Below, in pieces: positions 29,149 through 37,650 of a stretch of DNA of 64,000 nt. Source of the stretch: [Empedobacter] haloabium (GTDB lineage: Bacteria > Pseudomonadota > Gammaproteobacteria > Burkholderiales > Burkholderiaceae_D); contig CP136508.1 of NCBI GenBank assembly GCA_008011715.2, positions 1,488,001 through 1,552,000 on the forward strand, given 5' to 3'. Position numbers and translations under genes: made by a program. The notes under the pieces were generated by a model. The model ran no database searches and was not told where the DNA came from. It saw nothing but the letters and a program-made list of their open reading frames with translations. The first letter of the stretch is position 1. Every line of letters begins with the position of its first letter.

Positions 29149-29166
29149 TGTGACAATTGGTGAGAA
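29149..29166 (+). promoter_or_regulatory. Shared upstream motif of the heparinase-like paralogs, copy 2
   Basis: GTGACAATTGGTGAGAA lies 70 bp before the start of paralog 2 and matches the element before paralog 1 at all but two or three positions. It sits just behind the SDR stop, so paralog 2 likely has its own promoter. Confidence 0.5.
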
Positions 29167-29218
29167 GGATCGGGGGTTCCTGTCTCTACCATTATGGTTT
29201 TGTCCACCTGGAGAAACC

Positions 29219-32200
29219 ATGAAGAGAGCTGCCATTGTCCGCAAGTCGGTTGCCGTCGCCATCTCGGCCCTGTTTGCCGGAAGCGCCCTGGCCGGATTGC
29301 CGTCCGGCGTGACCGTCAAGAGCGAGCACCCGCGCCTGTATGCCAGCGCCGCCGATTTCGACCGCCTGGCGCGCGAGGCTGCCGTGGGCCCGAAGTCCAT
29401 GCCTGCGCGCAAGGGGGAACTGAAGTTCACGCTGACGCCGGTGCCCAAGGGCACCGGCGACGGTCCCAACGCGGCCATCCTTGGCCGCTGGGATGGCCAG
29501 AATTCGATCCTGGTCCGCTACCTGGACGATAACGTGCCGGCCGGCATGGTGCGCCTGCAGTTCGCCCTGCAACGTACGGCGACGTCGAATCCGCTGAACG
29601 CCTTCGCGGCCGGGGTCGACGTGGTGCCGGGGCAGCCGCACACCTTCGTGCTGACGTGGGACAGCGTCGCGAAGACAGCCAGCCTGACCGTGGACGGCGT
29701 GCTGCAGCCCGCGAAGTGGAGCGCGCAGGCCGCCGACTGGTCGCCCAGCGGCCAGCAATTCATCCTGGGCGAACGCGCCGGTGGCGTACTGACAAATCTC
29801 AGCGTGCGCGACCTGGAAACGGGTGCGGCATGGTCGACCGTGACGGACCAGCCGGTCGAGATGGCGCTGCACAAATCCTGGCAGGGCTACCTGCAGACGA
29901 GCAAGATCATCGCCGACAAGATCTTGAATACCTGCGACCTGAACAAGCCACTGGCCGAACAGGGCGAATATTGCAATACCACGAAGGGCGGCCGCGGCAA
30001 GATCACCGAGCCGGCCAAGTGGCTGTCGCTGAGCTACCGCTTTACCGGCAACCCGGACATCCTGCTGGCAGCGAAAAAGCACATCAAGCTGCTGCTGAAA
30101 GCCGAGCCCGGCGCGGGTGAGACCGACAGCCCCGAGTGGAGCATGGGCGGCCGTGTGGGCGCGATGGGCATTTATTATGACTGGCTGTTCGAGGCACTGA
30201 AAGGCGACAGCCCGGACGGCGTGCTGACCTACCACCAGGCACTGGCTCAACGCATCAAGGCGACCATCGCGATCGACGTGCCGAACGAGACCGACGACCT
30301 GCTCGGCTCCGTCTGCGGTGGCGCGGCCAAGGATGCCAGCGGCGTCTGGGTGACGCCGAAGATCACGGCCAATCCGTTCGATTGCGCGGTCAAGCCCAGC
30401 TACACGACCGCGCCCGGCCCGAACATCCGCACCAACTACCTGAGCGGCCACACGGCCAGCGCCAATACGGGCTCGCTGCTGGGCCTGCTGGCGATCGCCG
30501 ACGCCAACCCCGAGGTCAAGCCGCTGATCGACACGCTGTACGACCACTTCAAGTTAGGCTACCTGCGCGCGCGCGATCTCGTCGGCGAGAACGGCGGCAA
30601 CCAGACGCTGTTCGCCTATGCGATCAACTCCGGCGAACAGGCCGACCGCCTGGTGATGTGGAACCGCGCGCTGACGGGTGCCTCGGGCCTGCAAATGGCG
30701 TCGGCGCCGTACATGACTTATCCGTACATCTATGGCGTACGTGCCGACGGCAGCTTCCCGGCGACCGGCGACGACTTCAAGTTCGACCTGGCGGCGCGCG
30801 CCGTCGGCAGCATGGCCCTGGTCGGGGCGGCGTCGGGCGACCTGCACGCCGCCAAGTTCTACTGGAACGATGTGCTGCCGCAGCGCGCGTCCAATAATTA
30901 CAGCACGTTCGAGGAACGCCTGCTGTATCCGAAGCCGAGCAAGGCCGCGCCGACCACTACGCTGCCGCTGTCGCGCCATTTCACGCGCTCCGGCAACGTG
31001 TTCATGCGCGACACCTGGGACCATGACCAGGCCACGCTGCTGGACTTCAAGTCCAGCTCCTTCATCAGCGAGAACCACCATCACCTGGACCACAACAGCT
31101 TCTCGCTCAGCTACAAGGCGCCGCTGCTGCTGGATTCCGGTCGCTATGACCGCTACGGCAGCGAGCACTGGCTGAACTACTACACCCGCTCGATTGCCCA
31201 CAACACGATCACGGTGTTCGACAAGACCGAAACGTTCGGCAGCCGCGCCGCCAATGACGGCGGCCAGTGGTTCGGCAGCCGCCCCACCTACCCGACCATC
31301 GAGCAGATCGACGTCGGCGGCTCGAACGTCCTCGATGGCGTGGCATCGTACGAGGAGGGCGTCGACTACGCCTACGTGACGGGCAATGCCAGCAAGGCGT
31401 ACGTCAACAGCAAGCTCGATGCCAACGCTGGCTTCCTGCGCAGCATCGTCTACCTGCGCCCGCAGGCGCGCAGCGAACGGCCGAAGGTACTGGTGTTCGA
31501 CAGCGTGCGCCCGACCAAGCTGGGCGTGGAGATCACGTCGCTGCTGCACAGCGTGAACAAGCCGACCAGCACGATCGTGCCGAACGACGAGCACAATGGC
31601 CGCTACACCTTTAATTTCGCCGGCGCCGCCGAGCCGCTGACGATCCGCAATGGCGGCGGCATGGTCACCGTGCAGCCGCTACTGCCGGCGCAGAGCGATA
31701 TCGCCCTGATGGGTGGCCTGAACGAAGGATCGAGCTGCACCCAGGCGGCGGTCCCGGAGGGCAAGCTGGATGAGCCGGCGCACGGCGAGTTCACGTCGCA
31801 GGATTGCCGCTTCCTGGTGCGTACCAAGCAGTCGGACGGTTCGTACGCCTGGCGCAATTACGGCATCCTGGAGAACCCGCCGGAAGACTCGCGCGGCACC
31901 GACATCGGCGCCTGGCGCATCGAGATCACGCCACGCACCGCACCGGCGCTCGGCACGGCGCAGTACTTCCTGAACGTGCTGCACGTGGATGACAGCGACG
32001 GCGCCACCAGCGGTGCCGCCGTCGTCGAGAAGGCGCGCCTGCTGTCGGCCGACGGCAACGCGGTCGCCGTCTCGATGGCGGATGGCCGCCTGGTCGTGTT
32101 CCATGGCGGTGTCGCACCGGGCGCCACGACGGACGAGATCAGCTGGAGTGTCGATGCCGCCAATCCGAAGCAGCCGACGCTGGTGGTGGGCCTGCAGAAG

Positions 32201-32311
32201 GGAGCGGCCTACACGCTGACGCAGGTCAGCAGCACGCGCGTCAAGCTGACCCGCAGCAGCACCGGCACGCTGAAGGCGACCAACGGCGTCATCAAGCTGA
32301 ACCGCACCTAA
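29219..32311 (+). CDS. Secreted heparinase II/III-fold polysaccharide lyase-like protein, paralog 2
   Basis: A 1030-aa paralog of the protein at 24198-27341 with the same order of parts. These are a signal peptide ending near GSALA, HPRLYASAADFDRLAREA, a lectin-like beta insertion, a helical toroid (EWSMGGRVGAMGIYYDWLFEAL, YLSGHTASANTGSLLGLLA), then SSSFISENHHHLDHNSFSLS near residue 612 and YYTRSIAHNTITVFD. Identity between the two is visibly high in the His-rich and ARDL regions. The start is chosen behind CTGGAGAAACC. A strong bidirectional terminator follows. Two genes of this kind suggest an expanded capacity for one polymer or two related ones. Confidence 0.75.
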   Translation: MKRAAIVRKSVAVAISALFAGSALAGLPSGVTVKSEHPRLYASAADFDRLAREAAVGPKSMPARKGELKFTLTPVPKGTGDGPNAAILGRWDGQNSILVRYLDDNVPAGMVRLQFALQRTATSNPLNAFAAGVDVVPGQPHTFVLTWDSVAKTASLTVDGVLQPAKWSAQAADWSPSGQQFILGERAGGVLTNLSVRDLETGAAWSTVTDQPVEMALHKSWQGYLQTSKIIADKILNTCDLNKPLAEQGEYCNTTKGGRGKITEPAKWLSLSYRFTGNPDILLAAKKHIKLLLKAEPGAGETDSPEWSMGGRVGAMGIYYDWLFEALKGDSPDGVLTYHQALAQRIKATIAIDVPNETDDLLGSVCGGAAKDASGVWVTPKITANPFDCAVKPSYTTAPGPNIRTNYLSGHTASANTGSLLGLLAIADANPEVKPLIDTLYDHFKLGYLRARDLVGENGGNQTLFAYAINSGEQADRLVMWNRALTGASGLQMASAPYMTYPYIYGVRADGSFPATGDDFKFDLAARAVGSMALVGAASGDLHAAKFYWNDVLPQRASNNYSTFEERLLYPKPSKAAPTTTLPLSRHFTRSGNVFMRDTWDHDQATLLDFKSSSFISENHHHLDHNSFSLSYKAPLLLDSGRYDRYGSEHWLNYYTRSIAHNTITVFDKTETFGSRAANDGGQWFGSRPTYPTIEQIDVGGSNVLDGVASYEEGVDYAYVTGNASKAYVNSKLDANAGFLRSIVYLRPQARSERPKVLVFDSVRPTKLGVEITSLLHSVNKPTSTIVPNDEHNGRYTFNFAGAAEPLTIRNGGGMVTVQPLLPAQSDIALMGGLNEGSSCTQAAVPEGKLDEPAHGEFTSQDCRFLVRTKQSDGSYAWRNYGILENPPEDSRGTDIGAWRIEITPRTAPALGTAQYFLNVLHVDDSDGATSGAAVVEKARLLSADGNAVAVSMADGRLVVFHGGVAPGATTDEISWSVDAANPKQPTLVVGLQKGAAYTLTQVSSTRVKLTRSSTGTLKATNGVIKLNRT

Positions 32312-32322
32312 GGGCGGCAGGA

Positions 32323-32340
32323 GCCCCGCTGGCGCGGGGC
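32323..32340 (+). terminator. GC hairpin after heparinase paralog 2
   Basis: GCCCCGC and GCGGGGC pair around a short loop just after the stop codon. The A-run that follows is on the wrong strand for a U-tract, so it probably acts with the neighbouring terminator. Confidence 0.45.
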
Positions 32341-32369
32341 AAAAAAAACCCGCCGCGGCGGGTTTTTTT
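32341..32369. terminator. Bidirectional intrinsic terminator between paralog 2 and sodB
   Basis: CCCGCCGCGGCGGG is a self-complementary stem flanked by eight A on the left and seven T on the right. This gives a U-tract for transcripts from either side. The two genes converge here. Confidence 0.92.
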
Positions 32370-32385
32370 ATTGGCTGGGCAGCGC

Positions 32386-32964
32386 TCAGGCGAACTGTTC
32401 GTTCACGAAGTTCCAGTTGACCAGGTTCCAGAACGTCTCGACGTATTTCGGACGGGCGTTGCGGTAGTCGACATAGTAAGCGTGTTCCCACACGTCGCAG
32501 GTCAGCAGCGGCTTGTCGGCCGTCGTCAGCGGGGTCTGCGCGTTGGAGGTGTTGACGATGTCGACGGTGCCGTCGGCCTTCTTCACCAGCCAGGTCCAGC
32601 CGGAGCCGAAGTTGCCCACGCAGGACTTGCTGAACTCTTCCTTGAACTTGTCGAACGAACCCCATTTGGCGTTGATCGCGTCCGCCACGGCGCCGGTGGC
32701 CGCGCCGCCCGCGTTCGGGGCCATGCAGTTCCAGTAGAACGTGTGGTTCCACACCTGGGCGGAGTTGTTGAAGACGCCACCGGACGACTTCTTGATGATC
32801 TCTTCGAGGGACATGTTCTCGAACTCGGTACCCTTGATCAGGTTGTTCAGGTTCGTTACATAGGCCTGGTGGTGCTTGCCGTAGTGGTATTCCAGGGTTT
32901 CCTTGGAGATGTGCGGCTGCAGGGCATCCATCGCATACGGCAGTGGCGGCAGGGTATGTTCCAT
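32386..32964 (-). CDS. sodB: Iron superoxide dismutase
   Basis: Dismutates superoxide in the cytoplasm. The 192-aa protein has the Fe/Mn-SOD hallmarks: [17 protein letters not shown] with a metal His, [12 protein letters not shown] with the second His, GSGWTWLV, and [24 protein letters not shown] carrying the Asp and His ligands. The AAGG-type ribosome site lies before [10 protein letters not shown]. Fe rather than Mn is suggested by the [17 protein letters not shown] pattern. Transcription ends at the terminator shared with the upstream paralog. Confidence 0.95.
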   Translation of the reverse strand: MEHTLPPLPYAMDALQPHISKETLEYHYGKHHQAYVTNLNNLIKGTEFENMSLEEIIKKSSGGVFNNSAQVWNHTFYWNCMAPNAGGAATGAVADAINAKWGSFDKFKEEFSKSCVGNFGSGWTWLVKKADGTVDIVNTSNAQTPLTTADKPLLTCDVWEHAYYVDYRNARPKYVETFWNLVNWNFVNEQFA

Positions 32965-33098
32965 ATTTGTTTCCTTTTAGTTGAGACAACAATCAGTTTG
33001 CCAGATCGACCACTATTGTAATGCGTTGTCCCGGGCGTTGCCGAAATCCCCTGTAAAACGTGCGGCTTAGGAGGTAACGGCTGATCCGCCGAGCCCTA

Positions 33099-33153
33099 TG
33101 GTGACAGGCACCGATCTGCGGGTCGTCGACCCGCAGATCGGTGCCTGTCACCA
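33099..33153. repeat. Palindromic intergenic repeat, family 1, copy a
   Basis: Perfect 26-bp arms (33099-33124 and 33128-33153) around a 3-nt centre. The outer part is GGTGACAGGCACC, the inner part GATCTGCGGGTC. It lies directly behind the xseA stop and upstream of sodB. No T-tract follows, so it is not a standard intrinsic terminator. Confidence 0.9.
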
Positions 33154-33158
33154 CGGGG

Positions 33159-34517
33159 TTACTCAAGCGTTGCCTGCACGCCAGCCACCTGCACCGCCGC
33201 GCTGCCCTCGGCCAGCCGCACCGTCAACGTCCCGCGCGGCTGGATCTGGCCAGGCGAGCGCAGGATCGCCCCCTTCTCGTTGGTGACGATCGCATAGCCC
33301 CGTTCCAGGGTGCGCTGCGGATTGAGCAGCTCGAGCTGCGCGGCCAGCGCCTGCAGTGCCTCGCGCCGCTGCGCCAGGCCGTTGCCGATATTGACCGTGC
33401 AGCGATGCTGCAGCGCGGCCAGGTGGGCGCGCACGGGACGGGTGTCGGGACGGCGCGCCGCCAGCCGGCCGGCCAGCCGCTCGAGGCCGTGGCGCGACGC
33501 GTTCAGCGGCGCGCGGTTGGCGTGCATCATGGCGGTGGACAGCGCCAGCAGTTGCAGGCGCTGCTGGCGGATGCGGGCCGACGGACTCTGCAGACGGCGC
33601 GCGTGGTTGTCCAGAGTCTGTGCGGCGTCGTCCAGCGTGCGGCGCAGCGCGCGCCGCAGGTCGGCCGCGTCCGCCCGCAGCGAGGCCAGCCAGTCGCCGC
33701 GCGGCGTGGCGGCCAGTTCGGCGGCCGCCGTGGGCGTGGCCGCGCGCAGGTCGGCGGCGAAGTCGGCGATCGTGAAGTCGGTCTCGTGGCCGACGCCAGA
33801 AATCACCGGCATGCGGCAGTTGGCGATGGCGTACGCCACCACTTCCTCGTTGAAGCACCACAGGTCCTCGATGCTGCCGCCGCCGCGGCAGACCAGCAGC
33901 ACGTCGCACTCGGCCCGGCGCGAGGCCGTGTCGATGGCCTCGGCGATGCGCGCCGCCGCCAGCTGACCCTGCACCAGTGTCGGGTACAAGACGACGCGCA
34001 CGTGCGGCGCGCGCCGGCGCAGCGCCGTCAGCACGTCGCGCAGCGCCGCCGCCTGGGGGCTGGTGACGATGCCGATGGTGCGCGGGAACAGGGGCAGGGG
34101 ACGCTTGCGCGCCTCGTCGAACAGGCCGGCCGCCGCCAGCTTTTCCTTCAGGCGCATGAAGGCTTCGAACAGCGCGCCCACACCGGCACGGCGGATGGCT
34201 TCCACATTGATCTGGTAGTCGCCGCGCGGGCCGTACAGCGTGACCAGGGCGCGCACCTCGACCTTGTCGCCTTCGCGCGGCACGAAGCCGGCGTACTGGG
34301 CGCGGCCGCGGAACATCACGGCGCGCACCTGGGCCGCGTCGTCCTTCAAGGTGAAGTACCAATGACCGGAGCTGGCGCGCGTGAAGTTGGAAATCTCGCC
34401 CGCGATCCACGTCAGCGGGAACGAGCGCTCCAGCAGGCGGCCGACGGCCTGGTTCAGGGCACTGACCGTGATGACGGCGGGCTGTTCGAATGCGGGATCG
34501 GGGCTATTGATGGTCAT
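33159..34517 (-). CDS. xseA: Exodeoxyribonuclease VII large subunit
   Basis: Catalytic subunit of the ATP-independent single-strand exonuclease. The 452-aa protein has an N-terminal OB-fold ([49 protein letters not shown]) and a nuclease core ([72 protein letters not shown]). A coiled-coil region and a C-terminal [12 protein letters not shown] follow. Length and motifs are complete. The small subunit gene is not in the window. Its promoter must lie in the unusual region 34518-34700. Confidence 0.95.
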   Translation of the reverse strand: MTINSPDPAFEQPAVITVSALNQAVGRLLERSFPLTWIAGEISNFTRASSGHWYFTLKDDAAQVRAVMFRGRAQYAGFVPREGDKVEVRALVTLYGPRGDYQINVEAIRRAGVGALFEAFMRLKEKLAAAGLFDEARKRPLPLFPRTIGIVTSPQAAALRDVLTALRRRAPHVRVVLYPTLVQGQLAAARIAEAIDTASRRAECDVLLVCRGGGSIEDLWCFNEEVVAYAIANCRMPVISGVGHETDFTIADFAADLRAATPTAAAELAATPRGDWLASLRADAADLRRALRRTLDDAAQTLDNHARRLQSPSARIRQQRLQLLALSTAMMHANRAPLNASRHGLERLAGRLAARRPDTRPVRAHLAALQHRCTVNIGNGLAQRREALQALAAQLELLNPQRTLERGYAIVTNEKGAILRSPGQIQPRGTLTVRLAEGSAAVQVAGVQATLE

Positions 34518-34596
34518 GGTGCTGAGGTTTCTTGGATGCTATCCACACTGTCATGGAGCGGTCATGCTTATGTCATATCTCGCCTTTTACCGCAAG

Positions 34597-34671
34597 GTGT
34601 TTTTGTAAACACTTGATTTGTAAACGTAAACCCAAATGCTGCATTCGCGTGCAGCGTAAGAATTCTCTTAC
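34597..34671. promoter_or_regulatory. Cluster of short palindromes in the xseA promoter region
   Basis: Three perfect palindromes lie within 75 bp: GTGTTT-4-AAACAC (34597-34612), CTGCA-6-TGCAG (34639-34654) and GTAAGA-4-TCTTAC (34656-34671). A direct repeat TTTGTAAAC occurs at 34602-34610 and 34617-34625. The last palindrome abuts the first module of the array at 34673. Regulator binding is plausible; no function is known to me. Confidence 0.4.
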
Positions 34672-34672
34672 A

Positions 34673-34737
34673 GATCAATGACTTTGCTGATGGCGGCAGG
34701 TGTTACGCACAAAGATATCCACAGAATTTGTGAGCAA
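34673..34737 (+). promoter_or_regulatory. Array module 1
   Basis: IHF-like GATCAATGACTTT (34673-34685, two mismatches), box 1 TTACGCACA (34703-34711), box 2 ATATCCACA (34715-34723), inverted box 3 TGTGAGCAA (34729-34737). This is the most diverged module. Confidence 0.65.
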
Positions 34738-34795
34738 ACGGGGATAAGCGCCCGACCGCTGCCAAAAAATGCCGCAAAGATACATTTGTGATTGT

Positions 34796-34860
34796 TTTCA
34801 AGCACTTACCTGAGAGGTAGTCGCCTTCCCCACAAGATTATCCACAAAAGCTGTGCAGAA
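34796..34860 (+). promoter_or_regulatory. Array module 2
   Basis: IHF-like TTTCAAGCACTTA (34796-34808, one mismatch), box 1 TTCCCCACA (34826-34834), box 2 TTATCCACA (34838-34846), which is the perfect high-affinity DnaA-box sequence, and inverted box 3 TGTGCAGAA (34852-34860). Confidence 0.75.
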
Positions 34861-34957
34861 GACGCAACGGGGAAGCCCTGCCGCCCTGCCTGCCGAACGC
34901 CGCCGTGAACACGCCGAGGCCTGCCTAAAAACCGGGCACATTGTTTTTTCTGATTCA

Positions 34958-35021
34958 AATCAAGGGATTACGGCTACCCACAACGCTTGCGCACAATATT
35001 GTCCACAGTTTTTGTGCAGAA
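34958..35021 (+). promoter_or_regulatory. Array module 3
   Basis: Perfect IHF consensus AATCAAGGGATTA (34958-34970), box 1 TTGCGCACA (34987-34995), box 2 TTGTCCACA (34999-35007), inverted box 3 TGTGCAGAA (35013-35021). Confidence 0.75.
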
Positions 35022-35106
35022 GCGGCAGTTTATCCTCGCGGCAGGGCACAGCGCGGCAATTTCTCACCCATGCACGAAATTTAGGCAGAGTAACTTTCAT
35101 GAGCGA

Positions 35107-35171
35107 AATCAAGGACTTGCTCAGCCGTTCTGGCCATTGCCAACAGTTTTATCAACAGTTTATGTGCAGAA
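35107..35171 (+). promoter_or_regulatory. Array module 4
   Basis: Perfect IHF consensus AATCAAGGACTTG (35107-35119), box 1 TTGCCAACA (35137-35145), box 2 TTATCAACA (35149-35157), inverted box 3 TGTGCAGAA (35163-35171). Confidence 0.72.
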
Positions 35172-35242
35172 CCGAACATGCGCCAAGACACGACCTGGAG
35201 CGTGGCTGCAACGAAAACGCGCACAGCCAAAATACTCAGCAA

Positions 35243-35307
35243 TATCAAGCACTTGGGTGCGCGGCGTGGGCATTGCTAACAATATTGTCCACAGAAAATG
35301 TGAAAAA
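35243..35307 (+). promoter_or_regulatory. Array module 5
   Basis: Perfect IHF consensus TATCAAGCACTTG (35243-35255), box 1 TTGCTAACA (35273-35281), box 2 TTGTCCACA (35285-35293), inverted box 3 TGTGAAAAA (35299-35307). Confidence 0.72.
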
Positions 35308-35371
35308 GCGCACAGACGAGCGACCTCGGTTCTGCTGCTCAAATTTAAGGCATCAAAATAAATTTGAATAT

Positions 35372-35435
35372 AATCAACGGCTTACGACTATTTCTTGACG
35401 TTTATCACAATCTTTTCCACAGAAAATGTGAAGAA
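35372..35435 (+). promoter_or_regulatory. Array module 6, nearest to exbB
   Basis: Perfect IHF consensus AATCAACGGCTTA (35372-35384), box 1 TTTATCACA (35401-35409), box 2 TTTTCCACA (35413-35421), inverted box 3 TGTGAAGAA (35427-35435). It ends 115 bp before the exbB start, so it could also influence that promoter. Confidence 0.72.
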
Positions 35436-35550
35436 GAGCAGGCTTCGTGGACGGCCATGGCACCGCAGCCGGACCGTACTTGCCGAGCGCCGCCCAACAC
35501 GCTACATTGCGCGTCTGGCTGTTGCCTGCCCATCATCCAAGGAGTTCGTT

Positions 35551-36156
35551 TTGCTTGCCATCTTCCAAGCCGCCGGCTGGCCCATCTGGTTGCTGCTGAT
35601 CGCTTCCATCGTCGCCACCGCTTTGATCGTGGAGCGGCTGATGTCGCTGCGGCGCACCCGCATCCTGCCGCCCAGCACGCTGGACGAGGTAGTGCGCATC
35701 TACCAGAGCGGCAACGTCACACCGGACATCATCGCCAAGCTGGAGTCCAGTTCGCCGCTGGGCGTGGTGCTGTCCGCCGCGCTGCGCAACGTCGATGCGC
35801 CGCGCGAAGTCATGAAGGAATCGATCGAGGAGGCCGGCAGCGGCGTCGCCCACACGCTGGAGCGCTTCCTCACCACCCTGGGCACCATCGCCACCCTGGC
35901 ACCGCTGATGGGCCTGTTCGGCACCGTCGTCGGCATGATCGAGATCTTCGGCGCCCAGAACCCCAGCGGAACCAATCCCGCCCAGCTGGCGCACGGCATC
36001 TCGGTGGCGTTGTACAACACGGGCTTCGGCCTGGCGATTGCGATGCCGACCCTGGTGTTCTACCGCCACTTCCGCGCGCTGGTGGACAGCTTCGTGCTGC
36101 AGATGGAGCAGCAGGCCGTGCGCTTCGTCGACGTCGTGCACAACTCGCGCAAATAA
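35551..36156 (+). CDS. exbB: ExbB/TolQ-family proton channel protein
   Basis: Inner-membrane motor subunit, 201 aa, of the MotA/TolQ/ExbB family, which uses the proton gradient to drive TonB-type transport. The first membrane segment is GWPIWLLLIASIVATALIVERL; the family core is LERFLTTLGTIATLAPLMGLFGTVVGMIEIF with a third segment GISVALYNTGFGLAIAMPTLVFY. A TTG start is chosen because AAGGAG lies 6 nt before it; longer in-frame openings run into the repeat array. exbD follows 14 bp later. The place beside lpxK is a conserved Burkholderiales arrangement as far as I know. Confidence 0.88.
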   Translation: MLAIFQAAGWPIWLLLIASIVATALIVERLMSLRRTRILPPSTLDEVVRIYQSGNVTPDIIAKLESSSPLGVVLSAALRNVDAPREVMKESIEEAGSGVAHTLERFLTTLGTIATLAPLMGLFGTVVGMIEIFGAQNPSGTNPAQLAHGISVALYNTGFGLAIAMPTLVFYRHFRALVDSFVLQMEQQAVRFVDVVHNSRK

Positions 36157-36170
36157 CGGAGCCGCACGCC

Positions 36171-36593
36171 GTGAACTTCCGCAAAGGCCAACGCCGCGAG
36201 GACCCGGAGATCAACCTGATCCCGTTCATCGACGTGCTGCTCGTGATCCTGATCTTCCTGATGGTGACGACCACCTACAGCAAGTTCACGGAGCTGCAGA
36301 TCACGCTGCCGACGGCGGACGCCGAGAAGGCCGTCGAACAACCGAACCAGATCGACGTGACCGTCGATGCCAAGGGCAACTACACCGTCAACGGCGCGCC
36401 CGTCTCCTTCCGCGACGTCGGCGGGCTGGCGCAGTCGTTGAGGAATGCGGCGAAGCCGGGCGCCAATCCGGTCGTCGTCGTCAACGCCGACCAGTTCGCG
36501 ATGCACCAGATGGTCGTCAACGTGATGGAGGCGGCGCGCATCGCCGGCTTCGACCGGCTGACGTTCGCCGCCCAGTCGGGCAGCGGCAAATGA
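36171..36593 (+). CDS. exbD: ExbD/TolR-family biopolymer transport protein
   Basis: Partner of ExbB, 140 aa, with one N-terminal membrane segment after a charged start: NFRKGQRREDPEINLIPFID then VLLVILIFLMVTTTY. The Asp in IPFIDVLL is the conserved proton-path residue of the family. The periplasmic part (QPNQIDVTVDAKGNYTVNG, VVVNADQFAMHQMVVNVMEAAR) is typical. The GTG start is preceded by ACGGAGCCGC. Operon with exbB and lpxK, whose start is 22 bp downstream. Confidence 0.9.
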   Translation: MNFRKGQRREDPEINLIPFIDVLLVILIFLMVTTTYSKFTELQITLPTADAEKAVEQPNQIDVTVDAKGNYTVNGAPVSFRDVGGLAQSLRNAAKPGANPVVVVNADQFAMHQMVVNVMEAARIAGFDRLTFAAQSGSGK

Positions 36594-36615
36594 CGCCGTT
36601 CCTGTCGCGCTGACG

Positions 36616-37650
36616 ATGTCGCTGGAAACCACCCTCACGCGCGCCTGGCTGCGGCGCGGCCCGCTGGCCTGCGCGCTGTATCCCGTCTCCCTGCTGTTCC
36701 GCGCCTTGGCCGCGCTGCGCCGGCTGCTGTTTCGCGCCAAGGTGCTGCGTTCGGCCGCGCTGCCCGTGCCGGTCGTCGTGGTCGGAAATATCTTCATTGG
36801 CGGGACCGGCAAGACGCCGCTGACGATCTGGCTGGTCGAGCAGTTGCGCGCGGCCGGCCTGACGCCGGGTGTCGTCTCGCGCGGCTTCGGCGCCAAGGGC
36901 AGCGCGCCGCGCGCCGTCACCCCAATGTCCACGCCGGCCGAGGTGGGCGACGAGCCGGTCTTGATCGCCAGCCGCGCCGGCTGCCCCGTCGTGGTCGGGC
37001 GCGACCGCGTTGCCGCCGGCCGCGCGCTGCTGGCCGCCCATCCCGCAGTGGACGTCATCCTGACCGACGACGGCCTGCAGCATTACGCGCTGCGGCGCGA
37101 CGTCGAGGTGGTGCTGTTCGATGCGCGCGGCACCGGCAACGGCTGGACCCTGCCGGCCGGGCCGCTGCGCGAGCCGCCGGGGCGCAAGCGCGACGTCACC
37201 GTCGTCAACACGCTCGCGCTGACGCCGGCGCTGGCAGAGCAGGTGGGCAATGGCGGTCCGCTGTTCCAGATGACGATGCGCGGCGACGTGGCCGAGCGCC
37301 TGGCCGACCGCGCCGAGCGGGTGCCGCTGGCGGCGCTGGCGGCGCGCGCAAGCAAGCTGGCGGCGGTGGCCGGCATCGGCAATCCGCAGCGCTTCTTCGC
37401 ACTGCTGGCCGGCGCCGGCCTGCGCTTTACCGAGCTGGCGCTGCCCGACCATCACGACTTCCTCGACAACCCGCTCGCCGGGCTGGACGCGGACCTGATC
37501 TTGATGACGGAGAAGGATGCAGTAAAATGCGCACACATCGAAGAACTGAGAAACGATCCCCGGCTGTGGGTCGTTCCGGTCAGCGCGCAGATCGATGCTG
37601 CGCTGGCCGAACACATTGTGGAGAAATGCCGTGGACGCACGTTTGCTTGA
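36616..37650 (+). CDS. lpxK: Tetraacyldisaccharide 4'-kinase
   Basis: Phosphorylates the lipid A disaccharide precursor at the 4' position at the inner membrane. The 344-aa protein has an N-terminal membrane-associated helix ([18 protein letters not shown]), the P-loop [60 protein letters not shown] and a C-terminal DHHDFLDNP. All are family features. Its end overlaps the Trm112 gene by 20 bp, implying coupled translation. Confidence 0.95.
   Translation: MSLETTLTRAWLRRGPLACALYPVSLLFRALAALRRLLFRAKVLRSAALPVPVVVVGNIFIGGTGKTPLTIWLVEQLRAAGLTPGVVSRGFGAKGSAPRAVTPMSTPAEVGDEPVLIASRAGCPVVVGRDRVAAGRALLAAHPAVDVILTDDGLQHYALRRDVEVVLFDARGTGNGWTLPAGPLREPPGRKRDVTVVNTLALTPALAEQVGNGGPLFQMTMRGDVAERLADRAERVPLAALAARASKLAAVAGIGNPQRFFALLAGAGLRFTELALPDHHDFLDNPLAGLDADLILMTEKDAVKCAHIEELRNDPRLWVVPVSAQIDAALAEHIVEKCRGRTFA

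Larger units (their letters stand above)
34673..35435 (+). repeat. Six-module IHF/DnaA-box array in the xseA-exbB intergenic region
   Basis: The gap between xseA and exbB (34518-35550, about 1 kb) has no convincing gene and is richer in A and T than the surroundings. It holds six modules repeated every 123-161 bp. Each has an IHF-type site (WATCAANNNNTTR), then at 29-30 bp from its first base a nonamer ending ACA. A TTNTCCACA-type nonamer starts exactly 12 bp later, and an inverted TGTGNRNAA nonamer begins 14 bp after that, leaving 5 bp between. Sequence between the fixed elements is variable. Nonamers match the relaxed DnaA-box consensus. Open reading frames across it ignore this periodicity and look spurious. 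Confidence 0.8.

Noticed and set aside
34853..35398. Open frames of 181 and 124 codons across the xseA-exbB gap
   Set aside because: They run through the repeated binding-site modules, lack ribosome sites, show low-complexity non-family translations, and their codon use does not resemble the neighbours.
34673..35435. The array as a CRISPR locus
   Set aside because: The constant parts are short and interrupted, spacing is 123-161 bp, and no cas gene is present.
34673..35435. The array as the main chromosomal origin
   Set aside because: No dnaA, dnaN, rpmH or gidA genes nearby, and no clear AT-rich unwinding 13-mers. A secondary DnaA-control locus fits better.
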